Shown here: in pieces, positions 7,746 through 14,607 of the stretch
How the letters are laid out: each line of letters opens with the position of its first letter
How positions within the stretch are numbered: position 1 is the first letter of the stretch
Origin: JBBQZU01 sp041749535
GTDB lineage: Bacteria; Bacteroidota; Bacteroidia; Flavobacteriales_D; Cryomorphaceae
Length of the DNA stretch: 14,607 bases
NCBI GenBank assembly: GCA_041749535.1
Contig: JBGTBE010000109.1
Span: 1 to 14,607, forward strand
Direction: 5' to 3'
The notes under the pieces: generated by a model
Seen by the model: the letters and a program-made list of their open reading frames with translations, nothing else
Database searches by the model: none
Told to the model about the DNA's origin: nothing
Translations under genes and position numbers: made by a program

Positions 7746-8323
7746 GAATATTGAATCGCGACATACGCAGCAAAAGCGATGAAACGCTTATGCGGCTATC
7801 AGCCAATGGTGATAGGGAAGCATTTGAAGCCCTTTACCATCGCTATGCCGATGCTTTGTACCGGTATTTTGTGCGAATGCTTTGGGGCGATGAAGAATTG
7901 TCCCGGGATCAGACCCAGGAAGTGTTTATAAAGATCATCCAAAAGCCTGATCTCTATGATGGCACACGCAGTTTTAAAACCTGGATATACAGCATAGCTC
8001 ACAACATGTGCAAAAACCATTACCGACATAAGGAAGTACAGAAGCGCGCTGAACCAGAGTTGGCAGCACCATTGTTGTACGATAGCATGGGTAGTAATAC
8101 ATTGGACAGAAGCGAGTTCAAGTTGGCACTCACCAAGGCTGTAAACACATTGGAAGGCAATAAAAAGGATACCTTTATATTGCGTTTCAAACATGAATTG
8201 AGCATCAAAGAAATTGCTGAGATTACCCAAACTTCGGAGGGAACAGTGAAATCGAGAATATTTTATACCCTTCGCGAACTAGCAGTGATGCTGAAGGAAT
8301 TCAATCCAAATTTGACCACATGA
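7742..8323 (+). CDS. ECF-type RNA polymerase sigma factor
   Basis: A 193-residue sigma-70 family regulator of the extracytoplasmic-function type. Region 2 spans about 27-97 (DREAFEALYHRYAD, then QEVFIKI, then SFKTWIYSIAHNMCKNHYR), covering core-polymerase binding and -10 recognition. Region 4 spans about 128-182 (ILRFKHELSIKEIAEITQTS followed by EGTVKSRIFYTLREL), the helix-turn-helix for the -35 element. The linker is short and regions 1 and 3 are absent, as usual for ECF sigmas. I keep the TTG at 7742-7744 because DETLMRLSANGD belongs to the conserved N-terminus. The first ATG (7790) would cut into that segment; a TTG at 7751 is also possible. The start overlaps the upstream stop and the end overlaps the next ATG (ATGA). 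The regulon and inducing signal cannot be read from this window. Confidence 0.95.
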   Translation: MRILNRDIRSKSDETLMRLSANGDREAFEALYHRYADALYRYFVRMLWGDEELSRDQTQEVFIKIIQKPDLYDGTRSFKTWIYSIAHNMCKNHYRHKEVQKRAEPELAAPLLYDSMGSNTLDRSEFKLALTKAVNTLEGNKKDTFILRFKHELSIKEIAEITQTSEGTVKSRIFYTLRELAVMLKEFNPNLTT

Positions 8324-9162
8324 ACGCCAATGAACCATATGAAATTGACGAATTGCTTCGAACGCATGGCTTTGATGCGTTAAGTGCTTCAGAGAAGGAT
8401 TTTGTGTTGCGACATTTAGCAGACCGCAAGGAGTATGAATTGCTTCGAGCTATTGTGCTCGAATCATCAGAACCTGACGTTCAAAGCGCTCCAGCCGCCC
8501 TTAAGGACGGTCTGATGGCAGCATTTGATGAAAAGCATGCAAAGAAAAATACAGCGATCTTTCCCTTATTCAGAAAACGGCCATTCCTGCTCGCCGCAGC
8601 TTCCATATCATTATTGATTGCAATTTGGTGGGCTTATCCTTTCGAGAAAAGTGGACAGCCCTTGATTGCTGAACGCAAGGTAGCACCTGCAAAAAGTAAT
8701 GAAGACAGCATGGTAGTCCAGACAATTACTCCAGTTACTCCTTCAGAAAGCATAGAACTTGATGATAAGGAAACCGTCAAATCTCCGGAGCCCACACCTG
8801 ATTATAAACCATCTGAAGCTGCCGAAGAAACTCCAAATTTGATGGATGATCACAGAGAAGATGATGAACATTCTGAAAATAGATTCTCTGAATCCATGGA
8901 TGAATCAACCGCAGAAACCAAATTTGCCGCAGCTGCGGATAGTCAATTGATGCATGAAGAAATGGGTGCAGAAATGGAAAAAAGCACAGAAAGGAATGAT
9001 TTAAATGCTGTGGCGATCGAATCAACATCAAATCTTTCAGCAGTTAAAAAGGAGAAGTCGCGCTCCATGGCTCCGGCTGCCATGAATGATAATACTTCGG
9101 CTGTCTCACTCTCACTTTCTCTGAATCAAAATTGGCTCGAAGGACATTACACTGCCTATTAA
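8320..9162 (+). CDS. Single-span membrane protein, probable anti-sigma factor
   Basis: A 280-residue protein beginning inside the sigma-factor stop (ATGA overlap). Residues 1-85 form a soluble, probably cytoplasmic segment (DELLRTHGFDALSASEKDFV then RHLADRKEYELLRAIV), resembling the short helical N-termini of anti-sigma factors. After a basic stretch (LFRKRP), residues about 88-106 (FLLAAASISLLIAIWWAY) form one membrane span. The remaining 170 or so residues would lie in the periplasm and are acidic and low-complexity, rich in Glu, Asp, Ser, Thr and Met (for example DDHREDDEHSENRFSES). The zinc anti-sigma motif HxxxCxxC is absent; there are no cysteines in the protein. Gene order, translational coupling and topology support a membrane anti-sigma factor for the adjacent ECF sigma. 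Sequence similarity alone would not prove it. No terminator is evident in the 89 bases downstream. Confidence 0.75.
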   Translation: MNANEPYEIDELLRTHGFDALSASEKDFVLRHLADRKEYELLRAIVLESSEPDVQSAPAALKDGLMAAFDEKHAKKNTAIFPLFRKRPFLLAAASISLLIAIWWAYPFEKSGQPLIAERKVAPAKSNEDSMVVQTITPVTPSESIELDDKETVKSPEPTPDYKPSEAAEETPNLMDDHREDDEHSENRFSESMDESTAETKFAAAADSQLMHEEMGAEMEKSTERNDLNAVAIESTSNLSAVKKEKSRSMAPAAMNDNTSAVSLSLSLNQNWLEGHYTAY

Positions 9163-9226
9163 AACCGATTGCAAGGGCCCAAGTCCTTTCATCAAAAGTA
9201 CATCAACAATCAGCCGTCTTTAGCGT

Positions 9227-9234
9227 TAGATTTG
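9227..9234 (+). promoter_or_regulatory. Candidate -7 box for the metallophosphoesterase gene
   Basis: TAGATTTG is an exact TAnnTTTG match ending 17 bases before the ATG at 9252, predicting a leader of about 10 nt. No good -33 element is visible. If real, the gene is transcribed apart from the sigma operon upstream. Confidence 0.35.
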
Positions 9235-9251
9235 CGCATCTCTGACTTCCA

Positions 9252-10520
9252 ATGAAAAGCTACCTCCCTATTATCATATTTATCGCCATACTTATCGCCG
9301 TAGATCTCTACGCGTTTAAATCCTTGCGCCTTATTACATCTTCCTGGACCAGGCCCTACCTCCGCACGTCTTTATTTTTATTCTATTGGATAACATCCAT
9401 TGGAGCGCATATTCTCATTCTTTACGCCTTTGTGACGTATAGACAAGCACAGCAGAATATAGACTACTTTTTCTTCTTCATGGGTTTCGGGGTTTTGCTC
9501 ATGTTATTTATCCCAAAACTCATCGTTGTATTTTTTCATCTCTTTGATGATATTCTTCACCTTTTCAGGAAAATTGCTACCTATTTCATACAAACTGATA
9601 CACCGGAAAGCAGCGGTGGAAGCCACCTTACGCGGTGGCAATTTCTCAGCAGGGTCGGTTGGGCATTGGCAGCTATCCCTTTCATAAGCATCATATACGG
9701 TATGGCTCGGGGCCGGTATCAATTCAGGGTTGAGGGCAATAAAATGTCCTTCGCTAATTTGCCAGCCTGGGCTGATGGCTTGCGAATAGTGCATATCAGT
9801 GACATACACATTGGTAGTTTCTTCAATAACCATGATGCTGTGCAACGAGGCATTGATATGGTGAATGAATTGAAGCCTGATTTGATACTCTTTACCGGTG
9901 ACATGGTTAACAACTATGCTGACGAACTTGTAGGTTGGGAAGATACATTGTCAAAGCTCAATGCCCGTTTGGGAAAGTTTTCTATTCTCGGAAACCATGA
10001 TTATGGTGATTATGTAACCTGGCCCAATGCGGAGGTACGTGCTGAAAATATTGAAAAGTTGAAACAATACCATAAAAAAATTGGCTTCAGGCTCTTGCTT
10101 AATGAGAAAGTAAACTTCGGTGCCGAGAATGATGAAAGCATTGAAATTCTGGGGGTGGAGAATTGGGGGTTAGGCGGTTTTAGCCAATATGGCAAACTGA
10201 GTGAAGCCATGAAGGACAGTGATGAGAAGAAATTTCAAATTTTACTTTCACATGATCCATCGCATTGGGACGCGGAAGTAATGGGTAAAACTTCCATAGA
10301 AATCACCCTCTCGGGACACACCCACGGAATGCAGTTCGGGGTAGAGATTCCTGGCATCATTAAGTGGAGCCCTGTGAAATACCGCTACCCTCGCTGGGGT
10401 GGGCTTTATACTGTTGGTAAGCAGCATCTCTATGTGAATAGAGGGTTCGGTTATATTGGTTTTCCGGGCAGGGTTGGTATGCCTCCTGAAATTACCTTTT
10501 TTGAATTGCAAAAGGCATAG
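9252..10520 (+). CDS. Membrane-anchored metallophosphoesterase (YaeI-like)
   Basis: A 422-residue protein of the calcineurin-like phosphoesterase superfamily. The N-terminal third is membranous, with hydrophobic spans near 4-22, 39-61, 72-98 and 135-150. The catalytic domain starts near residue 176 and carries the full two-metal signature: D184 and H186 in HISDIHIG, GD at 216-217 (LFTGDMV), GNHD at 247-250, H334 in LLSHDP, and GHTHG at 355-359. Members of the YaeI group act on phospholipid-linked or other phosphodiester substrates, and UDP-diacylglucosamine hydrolases use the same core, but the substrate here cannot be assigned. Whether the catalytic domain faces the cytoplasm or periplasm depends on the number of spans and is unresolved. 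It follows the sigma operon on the same strand after 89 bases, with its own candidate promoter. All metal ligands are present, so it should be active. Confidence 0.93.
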   Translation: MKSYLPIIIFIAILIAVDLYAFKSLRLITSSWTRPYLRTSLFLFYWITSIGAHILILYAFVTYRQAQQNIDYFFFFMGFGVLLMLFIPKLIVVFFHLFDDILHLFRKIATYFIQTDTPESSGGSHLTRWQFLSRVGWALAAIPFISIIYGMARGRYQFRVEGNKMSFANLPAWADGLRIVHISDIHIGSFFNNHDAVQRGIDMVNELKPDLILFTGDMVNNYADELVGWEDTLSKLNARLGKFSILGNHDYGDYVTWPNAEVRAENIEKLKQYHKKIGFRLLLNEKVNFGAENDESIEILGVENWGLGGFSQYGKLSEAMKDSDEKKFQILLSHDPSHWDAEVMGKTSIEITLSGHTHGMQFGVEIPGIIKWSPVKYRYPRWGGLYTVGKQHLYVNRGFGYIGFPGRVGMPPEITFFELQKA

Positions 10521-10809
10521 CAATTTAGCAGTGATTGGTGAAGCGCTTCGTGCTTAATTTCTCTCATTTTATCATATCTAATTTCGGTTTAGACTCCTAA
10601 GCAATAGGATAAATCCGATGAATGCCAAGTGCTTGCACCAATCATAATGAATTCAAATACAACAGATATAATCTTCCGCACCGAATATAATTTTCTAAGG
10701 ATTCTCAAATGCATGAGCTTCGGCATACATACCTTGTCAACCTATATAAAAAAACTACTTTCGCTGCAGTTGTTATTTGGCACATAATCCCGACTTTCAA
10801 CATATAAGC
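10521..10809 (+). other. AT-rich non-coding spacer
   Basis: The 289 bases between the phosphoesterase and methyltransferase genes contain no supportable gene. They hold a short 10-base palindrome, GAAGCGCTTC at 10540-10549, without a T tract, and a good promoter-like pair near the 3' end. Nothing else is recognisable. Confidence 0.5.
10734..10763 (+). promoter_or_regulatory. Candidate promoter of the methyltransferase-glycosyltransferase pair
   Basis: TTG at 10734-10736, a 19-base spacer, then TACTTTCG at 10756-10763, which is one base from TAnnTTTG. The spacing agrees with the Bacteroidota -33/-7 layout. A start near 10770 would give a leader of about 40 nt to the ATG at 10810, which favours that ATG over the TTG at 10777. 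This is the best-formed promoter in the window. Confidence 0.5.
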
Positions 10810-11415
10810 ATGGCCTATGTAGATAAAAGAGATGTTTTGGCACGAATCGGTACTATGCAGTATGTAATGATAGAGCTGGGTTGTGGCAACAATAAAATGA
10901 AAGCGGAAGCCATTGGCATTGACTTGGTTGACCAGCCTGCAGTAGATATCATTGCAAATGTAGAAGACGGTATGCCATTTCTGCCAGATGCAAGCGTGGA
11001 TGAGCTTCACTCCTACCACTTTTTGGAACACCTCGAAGATACGGGGCGCTTAATGGCTGAAATATATAGGGTGTTAAAGCCCGGCGGCAAGTGCATTGGT
11101 GCTGTACCACATTTTTCTAATCCATATTACTTCAGCGACTATACACATAGAAGGTTTTTCGGTCTATATTCATTTTCTTATTTCACCAAGAAGCAAACGT
11201 TCATTCGCAAGGTACCCGGATTTTACAACGACTTGGATTTCAGATTAAAGCGTATGAAACTGGTATTCTATTCTCCGTTCAAAATCATTAATGTTTTCAG
11301 AAAGATCTATTCCTTAATTTTTAATTTAAGCCCATTCATGCAAGAAATGTATGAGAGTACATTTTCCAATATATTACCTGTGCATGAAATGGTATTTGAA
11401 CTGGAAAAGGTTTGA
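10810..11415 (+). CDS. Class I SAM-dependent methyltransferase
   Basis: A 201-residue enzyme with a Rossmann methyltransferase fold. Motif I is IELGCGNNK (about 21-29), the acidic ribose-binding position is GID (36-38), HFLEHL (70-75) precedes the helix after strand 4, and LKPGG (89-93) is the usual post-motif III turn. This is the Methyltransf_11 pattern. The C-terminal half (PHFSNPYYFSDYTHRRFFGL) is rich in aromatic and basic residues, as in methyltransferases acting on glycans or lipid-linked sugars, but the acceptor is not known. The frame extends to a TTG at 10777; I chose the ATG at 10810 because it lies at a sensible distance from the promoter. An ATG at 10855 would also keep motif I. 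Its stop overlaps the next gene by four bases (TTGA), implying a shared operon and probably a shared surface-glycan pathway. Confidence 0.88.
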   Translation: MAYVDKRDVLARIGTMQYVMIELGCGNNKMKAEAIGIDLVDQPAVDIIANVEDGMPFLPDASVDELHSYHFLEHLEDTGRLMAEIYRVLKPGGKCIGAVPHFSNPYYFSDYTHRRFFGLYSFSYFTKKQTFIRKVPGFYNDLDFRLKRMKLVFYSPFKIINVFRKIYSLIFNLSPFMQEMYESTFSNILPVHEMVFELEKV

Positions 11416-12230
11416 GCACGGTGAAACCAATGATAAGCATCGTCACGGTAAACTACAATGGTGGCGAAGTGATTCACCAATGCCTGAAACGCATCGCTGA
11501 ATGTATAAATACTGATCATGAAGTAGTTGTGTTTGACAATGCATCCACTGATGGCTCGTGCAATGAGATTCACTCAGATGACCGTCAGCACCTTATATTG
11601 GGCAAGGAAAACTACGGATTCGCAAAGGGCAACAACCTGGCAGCTGCAACCGCAAAAGCAGAATGGATGCACTTTATGAATCCGGACATTTTGGTGAATG
11701 AACTTCTCGACGGGTCATATAAGCAGGTACTGAGCGATGGTCACAACATCATGTACGTCACTTCCCTGAAGGAACCTGATGGAACACTGAATCAAATGAG
11801 TATGCTCATTCCTACCCTTCCCAACTATTGGAACAGGATGTTCAGAAGGCAAAAAACACTCTATTGGAGCATTGGTGCGAGTATAATAATTCACAGAGAT
11901 ACCTTTTGGAAATTAGGAGGATGGAGTGAAGAGTACTTTATGTACAGCGAGGATCTGGATCTGTTTTATAAAGCCCAGAAGGTGGGTGTGAAGGTCAAGA
12001 TTCTTGATACAGGCATTGTTCACATCGGAAAAGTCTCATCACGCTCAGCCTGGAGTGCTGGGCAACGAGCCGTGGTCATAGAAAAATCATTCAAAACCTT
12101 TTTTCGCAAGCATAGGAGTATACCTGAATATTATGCCGTCCGCATATTGCAATTTGTATATCAGCTGCTTTTCAACCGGAGCGAGCTTAAATATGGCTTC
12201 AATGCCTTCCTGAAGCTGCTGCTCAAATAA
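11412..12230 (+). CDS. Family 2 glycosyltransferase (rhamnosyltransferase-like)
   Basis: A 272-residue GT-A fold enzyme that transfers a sugar from a nucleotide-sugar donor, probably to a lipid-linked glycan at the cytoplasmic face. ISIVTVNYNGGE opens the nucleotide-binding domain, followed by DNASTDGS (42-49) and ENYGFAKGNN (66-75). NPD (90-92) occupies the usual metal-binding DxD position. GASIIIHRDTFWKLGGW then YMYSEDLDL-type sequence (Glu180, Asp181) supplies the acceptor and catalytic-base region. The pattern resembles WbbL-like rhamnosyltransferases, but donor and acceptor cannot be fixed from sequence. The TTG at 11412 overlaps the methyltransferase stop; an ATG at 11430, six codons later (MISIVTVNYNGG), is an equally acceptable start. 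The C-terminus has a basic, amphipathic tail likely to touch the membrane. It ends five bases from the convergent HMG-CoA lyase. Confidence 0.93.
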   Translation: MSTVKPMISIVTVNYNGGEVIHQCLKRIAECINTDHEVVVFDNASTDGSCNEIHSDDRQHLILGKENYGFAKGNNLAAATAKAEWMHFMNPDILVNELLDGSYKQVLSDGHNIMYVTSLKEPDGTLNQMSMLIPTLPNYWNRMFRRQKTLYWSIGASIIIHRDTFWKLGGWSEEYFMYSEDLDLFYKAQKVGVKVKILDTGIVHIGKVSSRSAWSAGQRAVVIEKSFKTFFRKHRSIPEYYAVRILQFVYQLLFNRSELKYGFNAFLKLLLK

Positions 12231-12235
12231 AAGGC

Positions 12236-13087
12236 TCAACCAAATACAGATGCAGAGGCCATCAATGCATTGCTCAGAGCATCAGGGTCAACAGAAGTTT
12301 CGATATTTCGGGCATCAAAATAAGTGAGCATCTGCTCAGTGGGCATATTTCCCGTAAGGTCATCGCTCGCCATAGGGCAACCTCCAAAACCTTTTAGGGC
12401 TCCATCGAAACGTCGGCAACCTGCTTCATAGGCTGCATGTACCTTTTCTTCCCATAATTCTGGAGTGGTATGAAGGTGCGCACCAAAATTCACTTTTGGA
12501 AAAGCGGGAACAATATGACTGAACAGGGCGGTAATGCTCTCGGGATTAGAAGTACCAATTGTGTCGGACATAGCAATGGTTTCAATCTGGAAAAGTGAGT
12601 GCAATTTCTCAGTCCACTTTATGGCAATATCAGGATGCCACATTTCACCATACGGATTGCCGAAAGCCATTGAGATGTACAGCACCACTTGCTTGCCATT
12701 ACGGTGACTGATTTCATTGATCTCATCAACCCTGGAAAGCGACTCATCAATGGATGCATTGGTGTTTCGTTTTTGGAATGTCTCAGAAATGGAGAATGGA
12801 TATCCGATGAATGAAATTTCTTCATGTGATGCAGCATCCTGGGCACCTCTGGCATTGGCTACAATAGCCAGCAGTTTTGAGGATGTATTGCCCAGGTCGA
12901 GACCGTTCAACACTGCAGCTGTATCCGCCATCTGGGGAATAGACTTTGGAGATACGAATGAACCGAAATCTATCGTGTGAAATCCACATTGAAGCAACGT
13001 GTTAATGTAAGCAACCTTGGTTGCTGTGGGAATCTGATGGGTTATTCCCTGCATGGCATCACGCGGGCACTCAACTATTTGAAGCAT
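12236..13087 (-). CDS. Hydroxymethylglutaryl-CoA lyase
   Basis: This enzyme cleaves (S)-HMG-CoA to acetyl-CoA and acetoacetate, the last step of leucine breakdown, using a TIM-barrel with a bound divalent metal. Numbered from the ATG at 13085-13087 (283 residues), the catalytic Arg9-Asp10 lie in ECPRDAMQG, the metal-binding His204 and His206 are in GAHLHTT, and the loop cysteine Cys237 is in GFGGCPMASDD. Asn247 in TGNMPTEQML is the further metal ligand. SDTIGTSNP carries a conserved strand end. All active-site residues known from the family are present. A TTG two codons upstream (13091-13093) is an alternative. The gene starts within the last 17 bases of pyrD, so the two form one transcript. 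Length is normal for the bacterial form. Homocitrate-synthase-like relatives of the HMGL family lack this cysteine-loop context, so the assignment is firm. Confidence 0.93.
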   Translation of the reverse strand: MLQIVECPRDAMQGITHQIPTATKVAYINTLLQCGFHTIDFGSFVSPKSIPQMADTAAVLNGLDLGNTSSKLLAIVANARGAQDAASHEEISFIGYPFSISETFQKRNTNASIDESLSRVDEINEISHRNGKQVVLYISMAFGNPYGEMWHPDIAIKWTEKLHSLFQIETIAMSDTIGTSNPESITALFSHIVPAFPKVNFGAHLHTTPELWEEKVHAAYEAGCRRFDGALKGFGGCPMASDDLTGNMPTEQMLTYFDARNIETSVDPDALSNALMASASVFG

Positions 13088-14114
13088 TTTCAATGATTTT
13101 TTTATTGATTCGTTTCACAAGTGAAGGGCCTTCGTACACATACCCTGTGTATACTTGTATAAGGCTGGCGCCGGCATTGAGCTTTTCAAGTGCATCTTCG
13201 GGGCTGTGTATGCCACCTACACCAATGATGGGAAAACTACCTCCAGATTTTTCATGCAAATATCTTATGACTTCGGTAGATCGCTCCCTTACGGGTTTTC
13301 CACTTAGCCCTCCCGCCCCTATGGTCTCCAACTCACCGCTAGCGGTGTGTAGGTCCTTTCTGGAAATGGTCGTGTTGGTTGCTATCACACCGTCTATATT
13401 GGTGGAATGCACAATATCCACAATATCATCCAGCTGATCCTGGCTTAAGTCTGGAGCGATTTTCAACAGAATTGGTTTGCGTTTTGGCTTGCGTTTATTG
13501 GCATCCTGAAGTACGTTTAGTAAGTGGGTAAGCGGTTCTTTGTCCTGCAGGGCACGTAGGTTTGGAGTATTCGGTGATGACACATTCACAGCGAAATAGT
13601 CTACCACTTCGAACAGGGCTTCAAAACATTTTAAGTAATCGCTCGCTGCATCTTCATTTGGTGTTACCTTATTCTTCCCAATATTGCCGCCAACAATCAC
13701 AGATACGTATCTTTTCTTCAGTCTCTGCCGCATTTTCTCCACACCTTGGTTGTTAAACCCCATCCTGTTGATCAATGCAGCATCTTCAGGCAGCCGAAAC
13801 AACCTAGGTTGCTCATTTCCGTCCTGTGCCAATGGGGTCACTGTGCCAACCTCGATAAATCCAAAACCCATAAACCCAAATTGATTCACCAGCTTCGCAT
13901 CCTTGTCGAATCCAGCAGCCAGCCCAACGGGGTTTTTAAATTTAAGCCCAAATACTTCCCGCTCAAGTGCTGGATGATTTATGTGGTAAATGCCGTAGAA
14001 TATGCTTCTTACAAAAGGTATTTGAAACAATACTTTCAGTGCATTGAAGGCTGTATGATGGGCCTTTTCAGGCGTAAGTTTGAAGAGGATGGGGCGTATG
14101 ACCTTAGAATACAT
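13071..14114 (-). CDS. pyrD: Class 2 quinone-dependent dihydroorotate dehydrogenase
   Basis: This is the fourth step of pyrimidine synthesis, oxidising dihydroorotate to orotate with FMN and passing electrons to a membrane quinone. It has 347 residues, normal for class 2. The N-terminal extension (about 1-45, with PILFKLTPEKAHHTAFNALK) is the amphipathic segment that docks on the membrane and is absent from class 1. PVGLAAGFDKD (62-72) starts the FMN-binding barrel. FAVNVSSPNTPNLR (174-187) holds the class 2 catalytic serine at Ser180 and substrate-binding asparagines. ATNTTISR, GAGGLSG and IIGVGGI bind substrate and the FMN phosphate. It starts at the ATG at 14112-14114. The 3' end overlaps HMG-CoA lyase by about 17 bases. 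The two pathways are unrelated, so the pairing is probably conserved gene order rather than a shared function. Confidence 0.97.
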   Translation of the reverse strand: MYSKVIRPILFKLTPEKAHHTAFNALKVLFQIPFVRSIFYGIYHINHPALEREVFGLKFKNPVGLAAGFDKDAKLVNQFGFMGFGFIEVGTVTPLAQDGNEQPRLFRLPEDAALINRMGFNNQGVEKMRQRLKKRYVSVIVGGNIGKNKVTPNEDAASDYLKCFEALFEVVDYFAVNVSSPNTPNLRALQDKEPLTHLLNVLQDANKRKPKRKPILLKIAPDLSQDQLDDIVDIVHSTNIDGVIATNTTISRKDLHTASGELETIGAGGLSGKPVRERSTEVIRYLHEKSGGSFPIIGVGGIHSPEDALEKLNAGASLIQVYTGYVYEGPSLVKRINKKIIENASNS

Positions 14115-14129
14115 ATGGGGTATTTACTG

Positions 14130-14137
14130 CGAAGTTA
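14130..14137 (-). promoter_or_regulatory. Candidate pyrD -7 box
   Basis: The minus strand reads TAACTTCG, one base from TAnnTTTG, ending about 15 bases before the pyrD ATG. A start some seven bases later would give a leader of roughly 10 nt. There is no clear -33 TTG. Confidence 0.3.
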
Positions 14138-14376
14138 ACCTTAATTGAAAAGGTGGAAAGCTTGTGTAAGCAGCATATTGATGTGAATGTTTTTACCAGA
14201 ATGACACAGTTGGTTAAACACTCCCCCATGTCTTCGTATTCGGTAGGTCAAGTTGTCAATTTCATTTGAAAGTTGCCACTTATTCATTTTCTTACTTAAA
14301 GAAAGCGTTCACTCCTCGGTAGAATTTAATTTCTCAGCCATTCGCAATTCCAACCAAAAATGATCAACTTAGCACT

Positions 14377-14607
14377 ATGAAAGCACACTACTTCACCCTT
14401 TTGCTTGCTGTATTCTTGTTCCCGATATTTCTGCAAGCACAGGTCATGGCCAATTCTTTGAATGCCATTCGCGCCGAGCGAAATCTCGTTGGGATGGCAG
14501 TTGGTGTTGCATGTGGTGGTGAAGTCACAGAGACCTATTACGGTGGCAATGCGAAAATTGTAGGACAGGTTCCGATCAATGAGAACACCCATTTCAGGGT
14601 AGCATCA
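14377..14607 (+). CDS. Secreted beta-lactamase-family serine hydrolase (5' part only)
   Basis: The first 77 codons of a gene cut by the window end. It begins with a Sec signal peptide (about 1-21, MKAHYFTLLLAVFLFPIFLQA before Q22), so the product is exported. The mature chain follows the start of the class C beta-lactamase/penicillin-binding-protein-like family: a helix (SLNAIRAERNLVG), then MAVGVACGGEVTETYYGGNA (strand pair), then INENTHFRVAS. In this family FR(I/V)AS leads into SxxK, so the last visible codon, Ser77, is probably the nucleophile and the lysine is outside. Members are usually peptidases, esterases or D-alanyl-peptide hydrolases; few are true beta-lactamases. Its role cannot be fixed. 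No firm promoter box is seen in the 262-base divergent region with pyrD. Confidence 0.85.
   Translation, partial: MKAHYFTLLLAVFLFPIFLQAQVMANSLNAIRAERNLVGMAVGVACGGEVTETYYGGNAKIVGQVPINENTHFRVAS

Noticed and set aside
10540..10555. Palindrome GAAGCGCTTC as a terminator after the phosphoesterase gene
   Set aside because: The possible stem is short with a tiny loop, and no T tract follows directly.
1..14607. Search for CRISPR arrays, tRNAs, transposases, integrase sites, toxin-antitoxin pairs and phage-defence genes
   Set aside because: No regular direct repeats, no tRNA-like cloverleaf or CCA context, and no such protein families were seen. The gaps between genes are all under 300 bases.

Overview
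The window looks like chromosomal DNA from a member of the Bacteroidota, most likely of the Flavobacteriales type. Four things point that way: a secreted kelch protein ending in a type IX secretion (T9SS) sorting domain, a Bacteroidota-style HMG-CoA lyase beside a class 2 dihydroorotate dehydrogenase, the gyrA/clpC neighbourhood, and several upstream boxes resembling the Bacteroidota -7 element TAnnTTTG. There are no tRNA or rRNA genes, transposases, CRISPR arrays, phage genes or integration scars. The assignment rests on protein features read by eye, not on a database search.

Layout. Positions 1-1856 (minus) hold the N-terminal three quarters of gyrA, cut by the window edge. It is divergent from clpC (2109-4709, plus), which ends at a clear intrinsic terminator. 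A convergent minus-strand block follows: a kelch-repeat T9SS cargo protein (4748-5941), a small membrane-anchored protein with a sorting-domain-like beta fold (6025-6390) and a DUF493-family protein (6400-6675). Reading the other way is a tightly overlapping three-gene operon (6786-9162): an unrecognised secreted protein, an ECF sigma factor, and a single-span membrane protein with the topology of an anti-sigma factor. Next on the plus strand come a membrane-anchored metallophosphoesterase (9252-10520) and a coupled pair of surface-glycan enzymes, a SAM methyltransferase and a family 2 glycosyltransferase (10810-12230). The minus strand then carries pyrD and, overlapping its 3' end, HMG-CoA lyase (12236-14114). 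A secreted beta-lactamase-family serine hydrolase starts at 14377 and is cut by the window end at what is probably its catalytic serine.

How the genes work together. Most of the window is housekeeping: DNA topology, protein quality control, pyrimidine synthesis and leucine/ketone-body catabolism. The part most likely to be poorly described is the secreted protein / ECF sigma / anti-sigma-like operon. Its third gene lacks the usual zinc-binding anti-sigma motif and has a long acidic outer segment. The small TM-plus-beta-domain protein at 6025-6390 is the second item worth attention. I found no strong evidence for a wholly new biological system.
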